DNA of 64,000 nt from Diadema setosum (GCF_964275005.1 NC_092701.1:7007455-7071454), one strand, 5' to 3'; positions 51,234-63,107 are shown, counted from the first letter of the stretch. Notes: generated by a model not told the origin, from the sequence alone. Program-made: numbers and translations.

Positions 51234-54200
51234 AATAATGATAGTAATAATAATAATTATAATAAGGTCTTATTTACCCAGGGTAACCTCTTCAGTGTTG
51301 CCACTGGTCTGCCAGAGGGCCCTGCCATTATTATTACCCCAGCCTTGCCAGGTACTCATTTCTACACCTGGGTTGAGAGGGACATGGTGGGTAAAACATC
51401 TTGTCCAAGGACGTAAGCGCTGGGCGGGATTTGAACTCGGGTCCTCCGAGCAGGAGTCGGGAGTCTTATCCACTATGCCACAGCCCCCCAATCATGATGA
51501 TGATTAAAGAACACTAAAAAGGTTATCTTGGACAAAGAAAACCTTATTGCTATATTATCATGATGATGATGATGATGATGATGATTAAAGCAGTGAAACT
51601 GAACCACAGCCATGGGTTGAAATTTTTAAGCTTATTTTCTATTCACATGCCTTGTTGCTTGTTTCTGTTTTTTCTTTGGTCATAGGAACATCCAAGGTTT
51701 CATGGTACAGACTGGAGATCCGACGGGCACCGGGAAAGGAGGCACCAGCATCTGGGGGAAGAAGTTTGAAGATGAATTAGTTGATTCCCTGAAGGTCTGC
51801 ATTAGTCATCTTTGTTTGTATTTAATCTTAAAAGGAGGGTCATGAATTTCAGTTACTTTGTAGCAAAACCATAAGTCGTGATGTAGATTTGAATGTCAGT
51901 ATTAGTTTATGGTTTGTCAAGTGCAGAGACATTTATAAATGAAGTGAATCATACGACTGGAGCATTGTTTTTGAATTGGTTAAATTAGCACCACTTGACG
52001 TGCATTATTTTCATTATAATGCACAGTACAGTCATGCACTATAGTTATTAATTTGTGCATGGGTCATTCAGTACTGTTAATACACTATATGAAGTACAAC
52101 AACAATTTTAATACTCTGCCATGCGACATTCCAGGCAGCATGCGATATAAAGCACATACTTAGCTCTCATGCTTAGCTTTACCCTGGTCTATGGCCCCAG
52201 TAAAACACTTCTGTCAAAGAAGATGAACAGAAGGGAAAAGAAAATGCACTATTCTTGGCTAATAATGCATTTGTCTTGACTATCAGCTAGTACTGTCAAA
52301 TTTGTTCATTAGGGACTCATGTGCCTCTTTATGAGTGCTATTCTAATATGCAGCATACTTTGGAATATCATTTTGTGTAGGTGACTTATAATTTACATTT
52401 TGATTCTTCAAAGATGGAGTCCACCAGCCCAGTGCCGATAAAACAAGCTGTATAAAATACCATGCCTGATCTACAGATGACCCTGTGTGCATTCTCCTGT
52501 GGGATGATCCAACAAAAGCTCTTCTGGGAATTCCATTTCACTCTTTATTTGTCTGAAGCAGTCATGTGTATCTTTTGTGTATATCATGCTTTATCATTGT
52601 GTTTGTGCATTTGCAGCACAATGTGCGAGGGGTGGTGTCCATGGCCAATAATGGGGCCAACAGCAACGGATCTCAGTTCTTCATCACCTACGCCAAGCAG
52701 CCTCACCTCGACATGAAGTACACCATCATTGGAAAGTAAGATTCCCCCCCCCCCCACACACACACACACATTTTTATGCCTCCACCACAAAGTGGTGCCG
52801 GAGGCATTATGTTTTCAGGTTGTCCGTCCGTCCGTACGTCCATACGTCCGTCCGTACGTCCGTACGTCTGTACGTACGTCCGTTCGCATTCGTTTACGCG
52901 ATAACTTGAGTAATATTGACTGGAATTTTACCAAACTTGGTCCATGTATAAAGTATGATGAGGCAATTACTTGATTAGATTTTGGGTCAAATCGGCCGAA
53001 GGCCAAAGGTCAAAGGTCAAGGTCAAATCATGAAATTGTATCCGTTTACGCGATAACTCAAGACTGGATCGAGCAAATTTCACCAAACTTTGTCCGAGGA
53101 TGATGTATGATGGGACAATTACTTTATTAGTTTTTAGTGAAATCGGACTGAGGTCAGAGGTCAAAGATCAAGGTCAAATCCTAAAATTTATCTGTTTACG
53201 TGATAACTCAAAACTGGATGAAGCAGCTCTCACCAAACTTGGTCCAAGGATGATGTATGATGGGGCAATTAGTTGAGCAGATTTTGGTGACATTGGTATG
53301 AGGTCAAAGGTCAAAAGGTCAAGGTCAAATGCTAAAAATGTTATTTCCCCTATATCTATGCAATGCCCAAATTTATTTCCTTGAAACTTAGAGTAAACAT
53401 GTACTCTTGCGTAAAGATTCTCCAGAGAGTTTCATGTCATAAGGTCAGTGGTCAAAAGGTCAAAGGTTAGGTGAAAATGTTATCACTTTTCTCGCTAATG
53501 GTTCAGTGTATCTTCATGAAACTTGGTACACTGGCAGGGATTATCTAGGGAATTTAGGGGTCATGGGTCAATAGTCAGGTGGTCAAAGGTCAAGGTCAAC
53601 TCAAAATTTTACTATTTCCCTCATATACTAGTATATGCAATGCTTGCATTTTTAGTTTTAAAACTACATGTATTACCTAATGGAGATTCTCTGGGAAATT
53701 TCCAACCAGAAGGTCAAAGGTTAAGGGTCAAAGGCCAGGTTTAAATGTAAAAAAAAAGAAATCTATTTTGTACTGTAATTACACTCTTTCTTCATACCTT
53801 GAAAATTACTGAATGCATAAACTTATAAAAGGGTTGGTCAGAAGTCAAGTAAAAATCCTCAATTCACCAATATACGTGTACCTGCACTCTTAGACAATTA
53901 TAGCAAACCCAGTTCAAGGAAAGTGAAAATTCAAGATATTTCTGATAAACCTGTCATTTCAATATTTTGCCAGTTATGTGAAACTGTCATCACACATTGT
54001 GAAGACTTTGTACTATACACCTATTGGGAGAATCATGCATTATGGCGGAGGCATCAGTCGCCATAGCGACATTTCTAGTTCCAGGGTTGCACTTTGTTAT
54101 TCAGAAGGTTATTATTCCGAAGTTGAGTTAATCAGAAAATGAAAGAAGATTCTTTTTTTGAAGAACACTTAATGAAAAAAAAAACTATTAAAAGGAATAG

Positions 54201-55283
54201 AAACAAATTGGAACCACATTTAATACACAATTATTAGTTGGATAGTTCTTTGGAACCTCACTCATTTTGATGTGTGAGTATTTTAGCAGTTCTGTATTCA
54301 AGATTATACTAAAATATTATCTCTGCCTCTTTCAGTTTAGGTTCAATGTAGATATTTGTTAGACTCTTATGTTTGCTCAGTGCTTTTCTTCTATAGCGAG
54401 TTAGCTTCATGATTTGAGGATGAACTATATTAACATGTTCCTTACGGGAACCTGGTTTGCTCCCAAGGTGAAGACAAGAGTGCCTGTTTTTGTGGCCTAA
54501 ATTCATGTTTGTGTTATAATGCGCAGAAAAGTGGGTTTGATAGATTTAATCCATCATCATTTGTTCTCCTTCTGTTTGAAAAATTAGTACTCTGTATATT
54601 CACAGTATCATTTACCTTTTTTCTGATTTAGTTTGCACTTGTTCTGCTGTAATACTCATTTGAACATGTACATAGCCATCAAAGCTGGGCTCAGTAGATT
54701 TCTGTGTTCGCTGACCCCAGTCACCCCATTCAGGTGCCTGGTTTTGTGTAGCACAAAAGATTCTGTGAGCCTATCAGTGTACGCTCTATCCAAATTCATT
54801 GTGCCACTCCCAGCAGTCAGGGACAGCCTGGTGGTAGTGTCACTGCCTGGAAAGCAATAGATGACAGGTTCTATTCCCAGTGGTTCCTTTTTCTGACATG
54901 TTTGTTAAAATTGTAGATCAGCTGTTGCAATCTTAAAAACACAGAGGGTGACAAATGATAGCAACTTCTTACAGCACATCTTCCCTCCTGTGTATCAATA
55001 TTCTCTTTCTACCATTGTAGAAAACATTTCAACTTTTGTAAGGATTTTCACTTTGTACTGAACATATACACATACCTGGCAAAATTGTAACTGAGAAAAA
55101 AAGTTGATTTATAGGCTCCTGTGTCCAATATGAATTTTTTCCACCAGAGTGATTGATGGGCTCGAAGCCCTAGATGAGCTGGAGAAACTACCGGTCAATG
55201 AGAAGAATTTCAGACCACTGACCGACTGCAGGATAGTGGACGTCACCATCCATGCCAATCCGATCGCGGACGAGGCTTCGTAG
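47274..55283 (+). CDS. PPIL3: Peptidyl-prolyl cis-trans isomerase-like 3 (PPIL3), four coding exons
   Basis: The exons are 47274-47401, 51686-51794, 52617-52735 and 55148-55283. Phases agree and the stop is TAG at 55281-55283. With an upstream Met the protein is 164 aa (human 161). It is a single-domain nuclear cyclophilin associated with the spliceosome that isomerises X-Pro bonds. Visible landmarks are [49 protein letters not shown] (catalytic Arg in FHR, with F/M/Q partners), [32 protein letters not shown] and [19 protein letters not shown]. The cyclophilin A Trp121 position is His here, as in other PPIL3 proteins, implying low cyclosporin affinity. Junctions: donor gtaagc, acceptor tcatag; donor gtctgc (weak), acceptor ttgcag; donor gtaaga, acceptor ccaccag. 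Exon 1 must supply the ATG; see 24229. Confidence 0.95.
47612..47740. repeat. Decayed HINE-type 5' end
   Basis: 'ggactctgccatgaagtgtcaccggatgca' followed by 'gtccgtctgtccgtctatc' resembles the start of family I (cctccgccacgaagtgg...ccggaggca, then gtccg repeats). It lies in the PPIL3 intron. Confidence 0.45.
47850..48045. repeat. Inverted partner of the 43.73-43.90 kb repeat
   Basis: The reverse complement of this segment matches 43730-43900 over about 170-190 bp with few differences. The long minus-strand frame across it (47744-48322) is not a gene. Confidence 0.6.
48430..48592. repeat. MITE-like inverted repeat
   Basis: The ends 'agtggtggatccagagg' and 'ttctggatccacctgtg' are inverted, next to internal G- and C-runs (ggggggc / gcccccccccc). 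It is small, non-coding and intronic to PPIL3. Confidence 0.55.
49329..49556 (+). mobile_element. tRNA-derived SINE, copy 1
   Basis: The head contains a pol III A-box-like 'tggcatagtgg' (49336-49346) and a B-box-like 'gagttcaattcc' (49378-49389). The body ends 'gaggttaccctgggtaaata' and 'agacctta', then passes into an (ATG)n tail. The same body in reverse orientation is at 51264-51491. It is a SINE, not a functional tRNA, because the acceptor stem cannot pair. Confidence 0.75.
49557..51250. repeat. Composite (GAT)n/(AAT)n array with a conserved 60-bp spacer
   Basis: GAT/GGT microsatellite blocks alternate with a conserved segment ('ttaaagaacactaaaaaggc', 'taacttggacaaagaagacc', then 'ttattgtta'), seen about ten times from 49599 to 51508 at intervals of roughly 70 to 560 bp. 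At 51055-51263 it becomes an AAT tract that is the tail of the inverted SINE. Larger blocks are themselves duplicated (49.88-49.98 and 50.31-50.40 kb). The poly-His, poly-Met and poly-Asp frames are artefacts. It lies in PPIL3 intron 2. Confidence 0.85.
51264..51491 (-). mobile_element. tRNA-derived SINE, copy 2
   Basis: Reading the minus strand from 51491: 'gggggctgtggcatagtgga', 'taagactcccgactcctgct', B-box-like 'gagttcaaatccc', and a body ending 'taccctgggtaaataagacc', then an (ATT)n tail (AAT on the plus strand, 51055-51263). It is better preserved than copy 1. A- and B-box spacing is tRNA-like. Confidence 0.8.
52741..52771. repeat. C-run plus (CA)n next to a PPIL3 splice donor
   Basis: 'ttccccccccccccc' followed by 'acacacacacacac' begins about 8 bp after the exon 52617-52735 donor. 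A HINE element follows at once. Confidence 0.9.
52772..54083 (+). mobile_element. Helentron-like (HINE) element, family I, copy 2
   Basis: It has the same order and ends as 40926-42290: 'tatgcctccaccacaaag', the 'gtccgtccgtacgtcc' run, repeated 'aggtcaaaggtcaaggtc' blocks, the inverted 'tggcggaggcat', the hairpin 'gtcgccatagcgac' and 'atttctagtt' at 54066-54081. It lies in PPIL3 intron 3 in the sense orientation. Confidence 0.65.
54826..54895 (+). mobile_element. Short tRNA-like SINE head
   Basis: 'gcctggtggtagtgtcactg' and 'gacaggttctattcccag' resemble pol III A and B boxes at tRNA spacing, followed by 'tggttccttttt'. The acceptor and anticodon stems do not pair, so it is a SINE remnant rather than a tRNA gene. 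Confidence 0.4.
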
Positions 55284-55560
55284 CAGTGCCTCCCCCGGGC
55301 TCAGTATGGAACTCTCAAAGATGTCTCCAATGCACAGCAGACAAAGTCTGGGTCGAACCAGTTACAAGAGGGACAAGGATGACACGATTGGTAGCTAGAG
55401 AATGCTGAGACCTCAGGCCCAGTTGCGCAAGGAAAAGATTGTTGAACTGTACAGAAACTGCTGTAGGAGGCCATTTGCCAATGAGGCTGCAAATACTGTC
55501 ATGTCATTTCTTCCCATATTGTTTTCCTTCACCAAATAAAAATATCATTTCATGAATTCT
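55284..55560 (+). terminator. PPIL3: PPIL3 3' UTR and polyadenylation signal
   Basis: An AATAAA lies at 55535-55540, about 255 nt after the stop codon, followed by AT-rich sequence. It is the first canonical signal downstream and the likely cleavage site lies 10-30 nt beyond. Confidence 0.75.
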
Positions 55561-56367
55561 AAGTATTCGTAACACACCATTAGGCAAAGTAGAGTTGTCC
55601 TAAACGCTGGTACTGAAAAGACTAACGGACCTGGTTTTCTACCGAATGTTAGCAGATGCCAAAATGTTGACAGCATACTTTTGAACATTCCAGTCATTAA
55701 GTTAAAACTTATGATTCTTTAAATTTCTCAATTGCTGTCATATTTCCATTGTTGAATTGTCAGTTCATGCTACCATAAGATATGTTCAGATGGTGAGTCT
55801 CATACAATGTACATTCACATGATGAGACTTATCCTTGAAGTGGGCTGAGTTCATGGAGAGGTCACGCTTATCTACAAGTTTGTTGATTATCGGGTCCACA
55901 CAATACTCAACTACGAGTGGGGACCCCCCCACGGCTCATGGATAGAGCGCTACACTGAGATATCTTGTGGCTGTTATCTTTGAGTTGAATTCAAATTAGC
56001 TTTATCTTTTAGTGCAGTACTTAACCACAAGCTTATCCTCAAATCCGCAAAGTTAGCTTATCCTTAAGGTTAAGGATCACTGTCTGAACATAACTATTGT
56101 GTTGTATGAATTAAAAAAGTTGTTGTTTTGAATGCCAGTGGCAATTTACTACTGTTTCATGCCATACATGTAGTGGTTTGTGGCTGTACAATAACTCTCA
56201 ACCCAATGTTGCAGTTGCAATTTTACTGATATGTCGCCCTCTCTTGACCAAAGTGTACTTGTCCTGATTTCAGTTCACAGCATTCGGAGTTTGTGGTCAT
56301 GTAGCCACAGCTACAGGAAAAACAGTCACGGTTGCCACTACAGACATGGGACCAAATCAAATGAGTC
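55561..56367. other. Gene-free stretch downstream of PPIL3
   Basis: At 55928-55990 'cacggctcatggatagagcg' and 'tttgagttgaattc' give weak pol III A- and B-box-like motifs, possibly a SINE relic. Nothing coding is seen. Confidence 0.4.
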
Positions 56368-56768
56368 TTAAAGGGCTCGTATAGTTTTGGTTGAAACTTA
56401 ACTTCAAGTTTCTAACATTTTTTGGTGAGATAATGAGAAACTTCTTCTGAAATGAAATGTGAAAGAGGATGTAATTCCAAGAGGAAATCAACATTTATTT
56501 TAACGAAAATCAGTTTTGAAATGGCTGAGCTATCCAAAACAGGGTGATTGTGATAAAAGGTGAGACCCACCTTTTATTACAATTGCTTTGTTTTACTTTG
56601 TTTTGGATTGTTTCAGCCATTCAAAAACTGATCCTCATCAAACAAACTCTGAATTCCTCTTAGAATGGTATGCTCTGTACTATTTTACAAGTGGTTTCTT
56701 GATATCTCACAAAGAGTTTAAAGCCCAATCCTCATCTCCACCAGTAGGCCTACTATACTATCTCTTAA
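56368..56768. mobile_element. Palindromic TTAA-bounded element, copy D
   Basis: It runs from 'ttaaagggctcgtatag' to 'actatactatctcttaa'. The internal 'gaaatggctgagctatcc' block is as in copies A-C. It is diverged and the right end is partly decayed. Confidence 0.65.
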
Positions 56769-56894
56769 AAATCAAGATCTGACATGAAGTTTACAGCATG
56801 TCTCCTTCAAACACATGAAGATCGCTAGCCTATTAAATTGCAGAGTGCAGAAAAAATATTTGCATATTTACTTTTTTTAATCCTTCTCATTGTT

Positions 56895-57423
<529 letters not shown>

Positions 57424-59247
57424 CACTCTCAGTTACCACTTTGATAGATCCAAAAACCAAAAGAGAGAGAAAGACAAAGAATACCAGTTCCTCTTGTGAG
57501 AAGCAGAAATCCCAGCAGAAAGTTAAGCAGCATTATCAGTATTCTGACAGATTGCTGACTCTACTAGGAGTGTGTGGCTTTTATACACGGTGAAATGTCG
57601 CCCAAGGGAGGCAGCTTTCTAAGCTTTAAGCAGCTGGCCGCTATTATGCAAAATCTTCCCACGTGTCTGATCTCAAGAGGGAGTTTAAGGTACCTGCATG
57701 AATGGGGAGACCACTATAGACAGGTGGTCTTTAGGCCAGGTTTTATTGTCTTTTTACCCTCTGTGTGTCCAGGCACTCAGCTAATGACCAGCTCCTTTTT
57801 TTAATCAGTCTGCAGTAATCCCTCGAAACATGACCTATTTGTAAAGTGAATAGCAAGCCCACTCTGTGGCATAGCAATGTGCATCAGTCTAACGGATGTG
57901 ACATGAATATGCAAACCCAATATGAGCTCTGCATCAGATTGCTTGTGCGTGATGTAAATGATCGCAGAACAGCAACATAGAGACAATAAATCAGTGACTA
58001 CGTGACTTAAGTAGGCCTCAGCATCTAGATGTGGAGTGATTTATCATCAGTCTGGCTTAGTATTGTAGGCTGAGATAGGACAAGAGGGACCATAACAAAA
58101 CAATAGAAATTAGGGTGACTATGTACTGGTAATCTGTATTCATTGGCACTGTAGCTTCCAAATATCTGTGCCCAGTTCGAATAGACAATACTCCAGTGTT
58201 GGTGCCACTTTGTGAACAAAGTGCAGTCAGTAGTGTGTTCAAATGTATTTGGTGTCGGGCATCCAGTGTACATTGATGTATGCATTCTCGGTACCATCAA
58301 CTCAAACGAATGAACCCAACCCCCTTACAGAAATGAGAAAGGATAGAGATATTTGCAGTACCATAATTTGTCGCTAATGCTTTAAAGGAATGTTCAGATA
58401 AAAGAGGATAGATGAGTGGAAAGTCAAAAAATAGGATATTCTCTTGCTGTACGTTATGTAAAACCAGTGACATTCGTGACATGAAATTTTCATGAATCAG
58501 GGTGGATGGCCTTTTTCGCGGCGTACAACTTTTACATATTGGTCACTGGCATTCGAAGCAAAGCATGAACAAAACTTTTTGTGGGTATTTAACTTTTGCG
58601 AATCCTGGCTCCTTGCTAAATCAACAATTTTTTTTTTCCTTGTTTACAGTATGTTCAAGATTACTGCTATATATGCACAATAGGAATATTCCCAAGTCAT
58701 ATTACCGGTATTGAAAAATGAGAGTACCATCAAGTGTTTCTGTTTTGGTGCAGTTTGTCTGAGAGTCAAGGATCCCCCCCCCCCCCCCCCATGTTGCATT
58801 TGAATGTTATCACACAAGAATTAACTTTGCTTTAACTGTATTGCTGCATGAATATGATTGCCTCTTTTTGCATTTCTTGGACAGAGAAGAAATCGATCAT
58901 TCAATCTCCTCAATATCCAACCAAAATACCTACCTTGAGTTTCCCATGTACCTGCAGCTATTCAACACAGTACATGTATGTATTATATTTATATGAGAGT
59001 GAAGTACAGAGAGAATTATCATAAATAATCATAATGAACAATGCACATCACAGTTGTTGTTATTATCGTTAATATTATTATTATTATTATTATTATTATC
59101 ATTATTATTATTATTATTATATTTAAGTTATTGTTGTTGTTATTATTATCAGCGTTGTGGTCATCAACATTATTGAGTATTACTTGTGTGGTATGTTGCC
59201 ATAAAATTCCTCGAACATAGGTGGCTTTTATTCTGATTGTGGTTGCT
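57424..59247. other. Gene-free stretch
   Basis: It contains a C-homopolymer near 58773-58790 and a short (TTA)n tract near 59071-59120. The small open frames have no features of real proteins. Confidence 0.5.
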
Positions 59248-59637
59248 TTAAAGGGTGTGCACAGTTCTGGTCAAGGTGAGGATTTAGCTTTTAACGTTTT
59301 GCGAGATATTCAGAAACCACTCTATGAAATGTCAAAGAGCATGCCGTTCTAAGGGGTATCAAAAGTTTATGCAATGAAAATCAGTTTTGAAATGGCTGAG
59401 ATATCTAAAAACAAGGTGAAACAAAGAGATCCTAATAAAGTTGTGGCATGTCGCCTTTTATTATTAGCACTTTTTTGGATATCTCAGCCATTTGAAAACC
59501 AATTTTCATCAAATAAAGTTGAATCCTTCTTAAAATTACATGCTCTTTCATATTTCATAAGAGGCTTTTCATTGTCTCACTAAGGAATGTTCAAAACATG
59601 AATCCCCACCTCAACCAGTACTGTACAGTCCCTTTAA
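59248..59637. mobile_element. Palindromic TTAA-bounded element, copy E
   Basis: It runs from 'ttaaagggtgtgcacag' to 'ctgtacagtccctttaa' (390 bp). It is closest to copy A at 25089, with the TTAA intact on both sides. Confidence 0.7.
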
Positions 59638-60172
59638 AATATTTCAGACTTTCAAGTGTTATAAGTTTGCCCCTCTAGGATGCATGTATTTCCCGAACCT
59701 ATTAAAAGCAATGTAAGAAAGCTACCTAACAGATAGACATAGGGTTTGTATTTTGTCTTGTTTTTTTTCCGGGGCGTTTTGAAGTTCAGATGCTGTCATT
59801 TGCATAAGAGACATAAACACATTTTAACACAGCGCATCAATGCAAAATGAGCAAATTACTTTATTAACCCCCCCCCCCAAAAAAAAAAAAGCATTAAATG
59901 CGAAAATATTCTAGAACTTTAAAAACATGGGGTGGACACACATTAGGCTTTACCTATCGAACATTTGAGTTTTGAGCAACAAATTGGATTGCATATTTTT
60001 CAACCGAATCACTTCATTTTGTATTGTCTTCTTTGCTTGGACCTATATCAGGATAGTGCGGTTGCCAGGTTGTATGTGCAAGAACCGCAAAAGGAGCCCT
60101 CCAGATTGGTTGTCCTTTGTGTGTTCATAGTGATATCGGTCGATGAGCCGGGTCATCCCACGAGACCGACAC

Positions 60173-60317
60173 CCACGAGTCGTACAGCCCACGAGCTGAA
60201 CACTATTAGGTAAAAAACAGCCCACGAATTCCACATTACAACACTCAACTTCATGCGGTGTCCGTTTCGTGGGCCTTGTGTTCTTAGTGTCAAACTCATG
60301 GGCTGTATGACTTGTGG
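60173..60317. repeat. Inverted-repeat element
   Basis: 'ccacgagtcgtacagcccac' on the left is matched by the inverted 'gggctgtatgacttgtgg' on the right, with an inner 'cccacga / tcgtggg' pair. It is non-coding. Confidence 0.55.
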
Positions 60318-60789
60318 ACAAAAAACAAGTAAAGACAAATTGACCGAAAGAATGCTTACCAAACTTGCAAGAATGTGCTACACCAGAGTATACTGGGAGT
60401 AAAATGTGTAGTAGGCCTGTAGAGCATTTTGTAAATTTTGTGTAAATATTTGTATAAATTGTGTCAATGTAAATAAACATTTTTGTCATTCAGATGAACT
60501 GATCTGAATTTGATCTGATTATTTCACCACTGCAGCTTTATCTCGTCAGAAAAGACAGTATGACCTTCACCCCTCAGACTGCATAAAGAGAAACGTCATG
60601 TATCAACATTAGGGTTTTATGGTTTGAATATGACTATGATAGTATTCGTGATTATAAATGGATAAAGTCGGGATCATTTTCTTATTGTTATTATTAATCC
60701 GAGGAACTCCACTTGGACATGGAAATAAAGAATGTTGATTCATGTAATACATTCATGGTGTAATTTACACTATACGGAACTCTTTTTCT

Positions 60790-60792
<3 letters not shown>

Positions 60793-60826
<34 letters not shown>
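60793..60826. repeat. (CT)n microsatellite
   Basis: About 17 CT units, uninterrupted. Confidence 0.95.
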
Positions 60827-60828
<2 letters not shown>

Positions 60829-60981
60829 ACAGAGTAAACTATAGAAATTAAAAGTTGATAATAGAAACTGAGTACATAGTATTTCATTTGTTTAATTGAT
60901 AACAGTTGAAATGTAAATACAATTGTATAGCAAAATAGAGTACAATAATACAGACCAAACAAGCCAATTTCTCTAGACCCG

Positions 60982-61094
60982 GGCCCTGTTTTATGAAGAG
61001 TTAAAATTGATTATATAGTTGATTTCAACTCTTAAATCTATGACAGCCCGTGTGGTAAGGAAATTTAAAATTGATTTTATAATTTGATAAAACG
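60982..61094. repeat. Small MITE-like inverted repeat
   Basis: 'ccctgttttatgaagagtt' and the inverted 'aatttgataaaacgggg' form the ends, with inner 'aaaattgatt' copies in both orientations. It is about 113 bp. Confidence 0.5.
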
Positions 61095-61674
61095 GGGACT
61101 CTGTATATTATACTGTAGCTCCCCCTGCTAACCCTTCATATGCCATAATAACTTGCGTCCTATGGATCCCCGTTACCCCCTCTTCTTGTACGCGCACACA
61201 TTTTCATTTAAGTAGTATTATGTGATAAACATTTTATCGGCCTACACGTAGGTGCACAAACCTAATAAAAATTGTAAACAAGGAAAATACATTCATTTGG
61301 AATGCAATGAATGCTATGGCTTTAATGGCAAGTACCAAACCAAAATTGATTCTAGATGGAGGGGACTGCTAACAAATAGAATTATAGTAAAGCCAGTATA
61401 TAGTATCGCCATTACGTATTCCGTCTCTTGGGTCATGCTACATTTTTGTATCGACTCTATTTCCAAAGAGCACTGAACATTGCGATACTGGAGTACTCTT
61501 CGCAACCAGTCCGAAAGAAGAAGTGAAGAGTTTTATCGCAAAACAAGCTAACTCACCTCTTGGTAGTTTGAGATATTTGCAATTAAACCTGAAAATAGCT
61601 GAAAATACGGGATGTTGTTAATCATAATAACAAGAATATTCAATGAAAGAAAGATATTATTCAGAGGGGTGAAG

Positions 61675-61888
61675 GTTCAGATGTGAGTTTCTTCAGTTTG
61701 TCTCCCTCTACAAATTAAATTTGTTAAGATCGCAACTGCTGATCTGTAAAGTAACAAACATGTCGGAAAAAAGGAACCAGTGGGACTTTTTTTTTCCCGA
61801 CATGTTTGTTAATTTACAGATCAGCAGTTGCGGTCTTAACAAATTTAATTTGTAGAGGGAGACAAACTGAAGAAACTCACACCTGAAC
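61675..61888. repeat. 92-bp-arm hairpin
   Basis: The arms 61675-61766 and 61797-61888 are reverse complements with only a few mismatches (outer 'gttcagatgtgagtttcttc' / 'gaagaaactcacacctgaac'). The 30-nt spacer is A- and T-run rich. No target duplication is evident. Confidence 0.85.
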
Positions 61889-62081
61889 AAGACTATTTCT
61901 TGTATGTTACAAGTGAGTTATCACTGTTAAAATTCTTTTTCGCTCAATGTAATGATGGGCATACTAACAAAATTTATGTTTTAAAAATGGCGCTTAATAC
62001 ATTTTGCAATGAAACTCTTCAAATGCAACAGAATGACGTCACAAAGAGGCGTCAGATGACGCGCAACTTCCTGACCCGAGG

Positions 62082-62084
<3 letters not shown>

Positions 62085-62162
<78 letters not shown>
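62085..62162. repeat. (TA)n(TG)n compound microsatellite
   Basis: About 45 bp of TA repeat followed by about 32 bp of TG repeat. Frames across it are artefacts. Confidence 0.95.
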
Positions 62163-62164
<2 letters not shown>

Positions 62165-62249
62165 GTAGGACGTCGCAGAGGATGATACTGAAGTAGGTCT
62201 ATTATACTTTATATTCCATGTATCTCCTGAGCATAACATTTTGGGTGAT

Positions 62250-62449
62250 GTTCGTTATTCCGAAGTGTCGTTAAACCGAAGATGAATTGAGGTTCGTCAC
62301 CCCAAGGGTTGTTACTATAAAAATGAAAACAAGGTGACTACTAACCATCCTCTGGAATTATTAATCCGTAATTCGTTTCCGGATTATCGAACACTGGATT
62401 AACGAACCTTATTTCATTTCCGGATTAACGACCCTTCGGAATAACGAAC
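62250..62449. mobile_element. MITE with 'gttcgttattccgaag' termini
   Basis: The left end 'gttcgttattccgaagtg' and the right end 'cccttcggaataacgaac' are inverted, followed by inner 'gtcgttaa' / 'ttaacgac' blocks. It is 200 bp with no frame. A short relic of the same terminus lies near 54112 ('ttattattccgaagttgag'). Confidence 0.65.
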
Positions 62450-63075
62450 TGTAACCAATATTTCATTACTCTGGACATGTAAGAAAATTCCATGGTTGAA
62501 TTCGCAGTCGATATAGAATGACTATGATGTGATGAAATATTAGTCTTATCCTAATTCAAGAAAAAAATGTTCGCTATCTCACACTTTTTAGATGTTTTAC
62601 TTCTGTAAATGGGAGGATTTTTTTCGTTAGTTGTTAGTAGACTATTCTAGAGCTTAGTGAAAAATCAAAATATCTCGAACATATGGCTTGTATAGCATGT
62701 ACTTTTACGTAACTAAATAGCTTTCCGTATGGATAATTTGAACTATTATCTACCAGCTAATATTTACATGATCCTGCACACACGATCATGTGAACATATT
62801 CATATAGATATTAATTCGTGTGTCAAAACTGACACACCTAATGATTCCCGTATAATGTTTCTTCTAATGTCCTTAACCAATTTCAAGAATAATGTTTTCT
62901 TTATACTGTAGATTTTCACGTAGACTGGAATTACAATTAAAAGAAGAAGAAATATAAAAACATGTGAGAAAGACCATCACAATTTGTCATTTCTCAAGGC
63001 CCCTGGCAAGTAATGGCTGAAGAAAATAGAGGTCTACGACTTCTCAAACTAGAAACGACACTGGGCAAAGCTGAA

Positions 63076-63107
<32 letters not shown>

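Noticed and set aside
49557-51250. CRISPR-like array (regular 60-bp spacer segments between repeats)
   Set aside because: The variable parts are simple trinucleotide repeats and the context is a eukaryotic intron.
51007-51507. Poly-Ile/Asn open frames
   Set aside because: These are (AAT)n microsatellite translations running into SINE sequence.
54826-54895. Possible tRNA gene
   Set aside because: A- and B-box-like motifs are present but stems do not pair; a SINE head is more likely.
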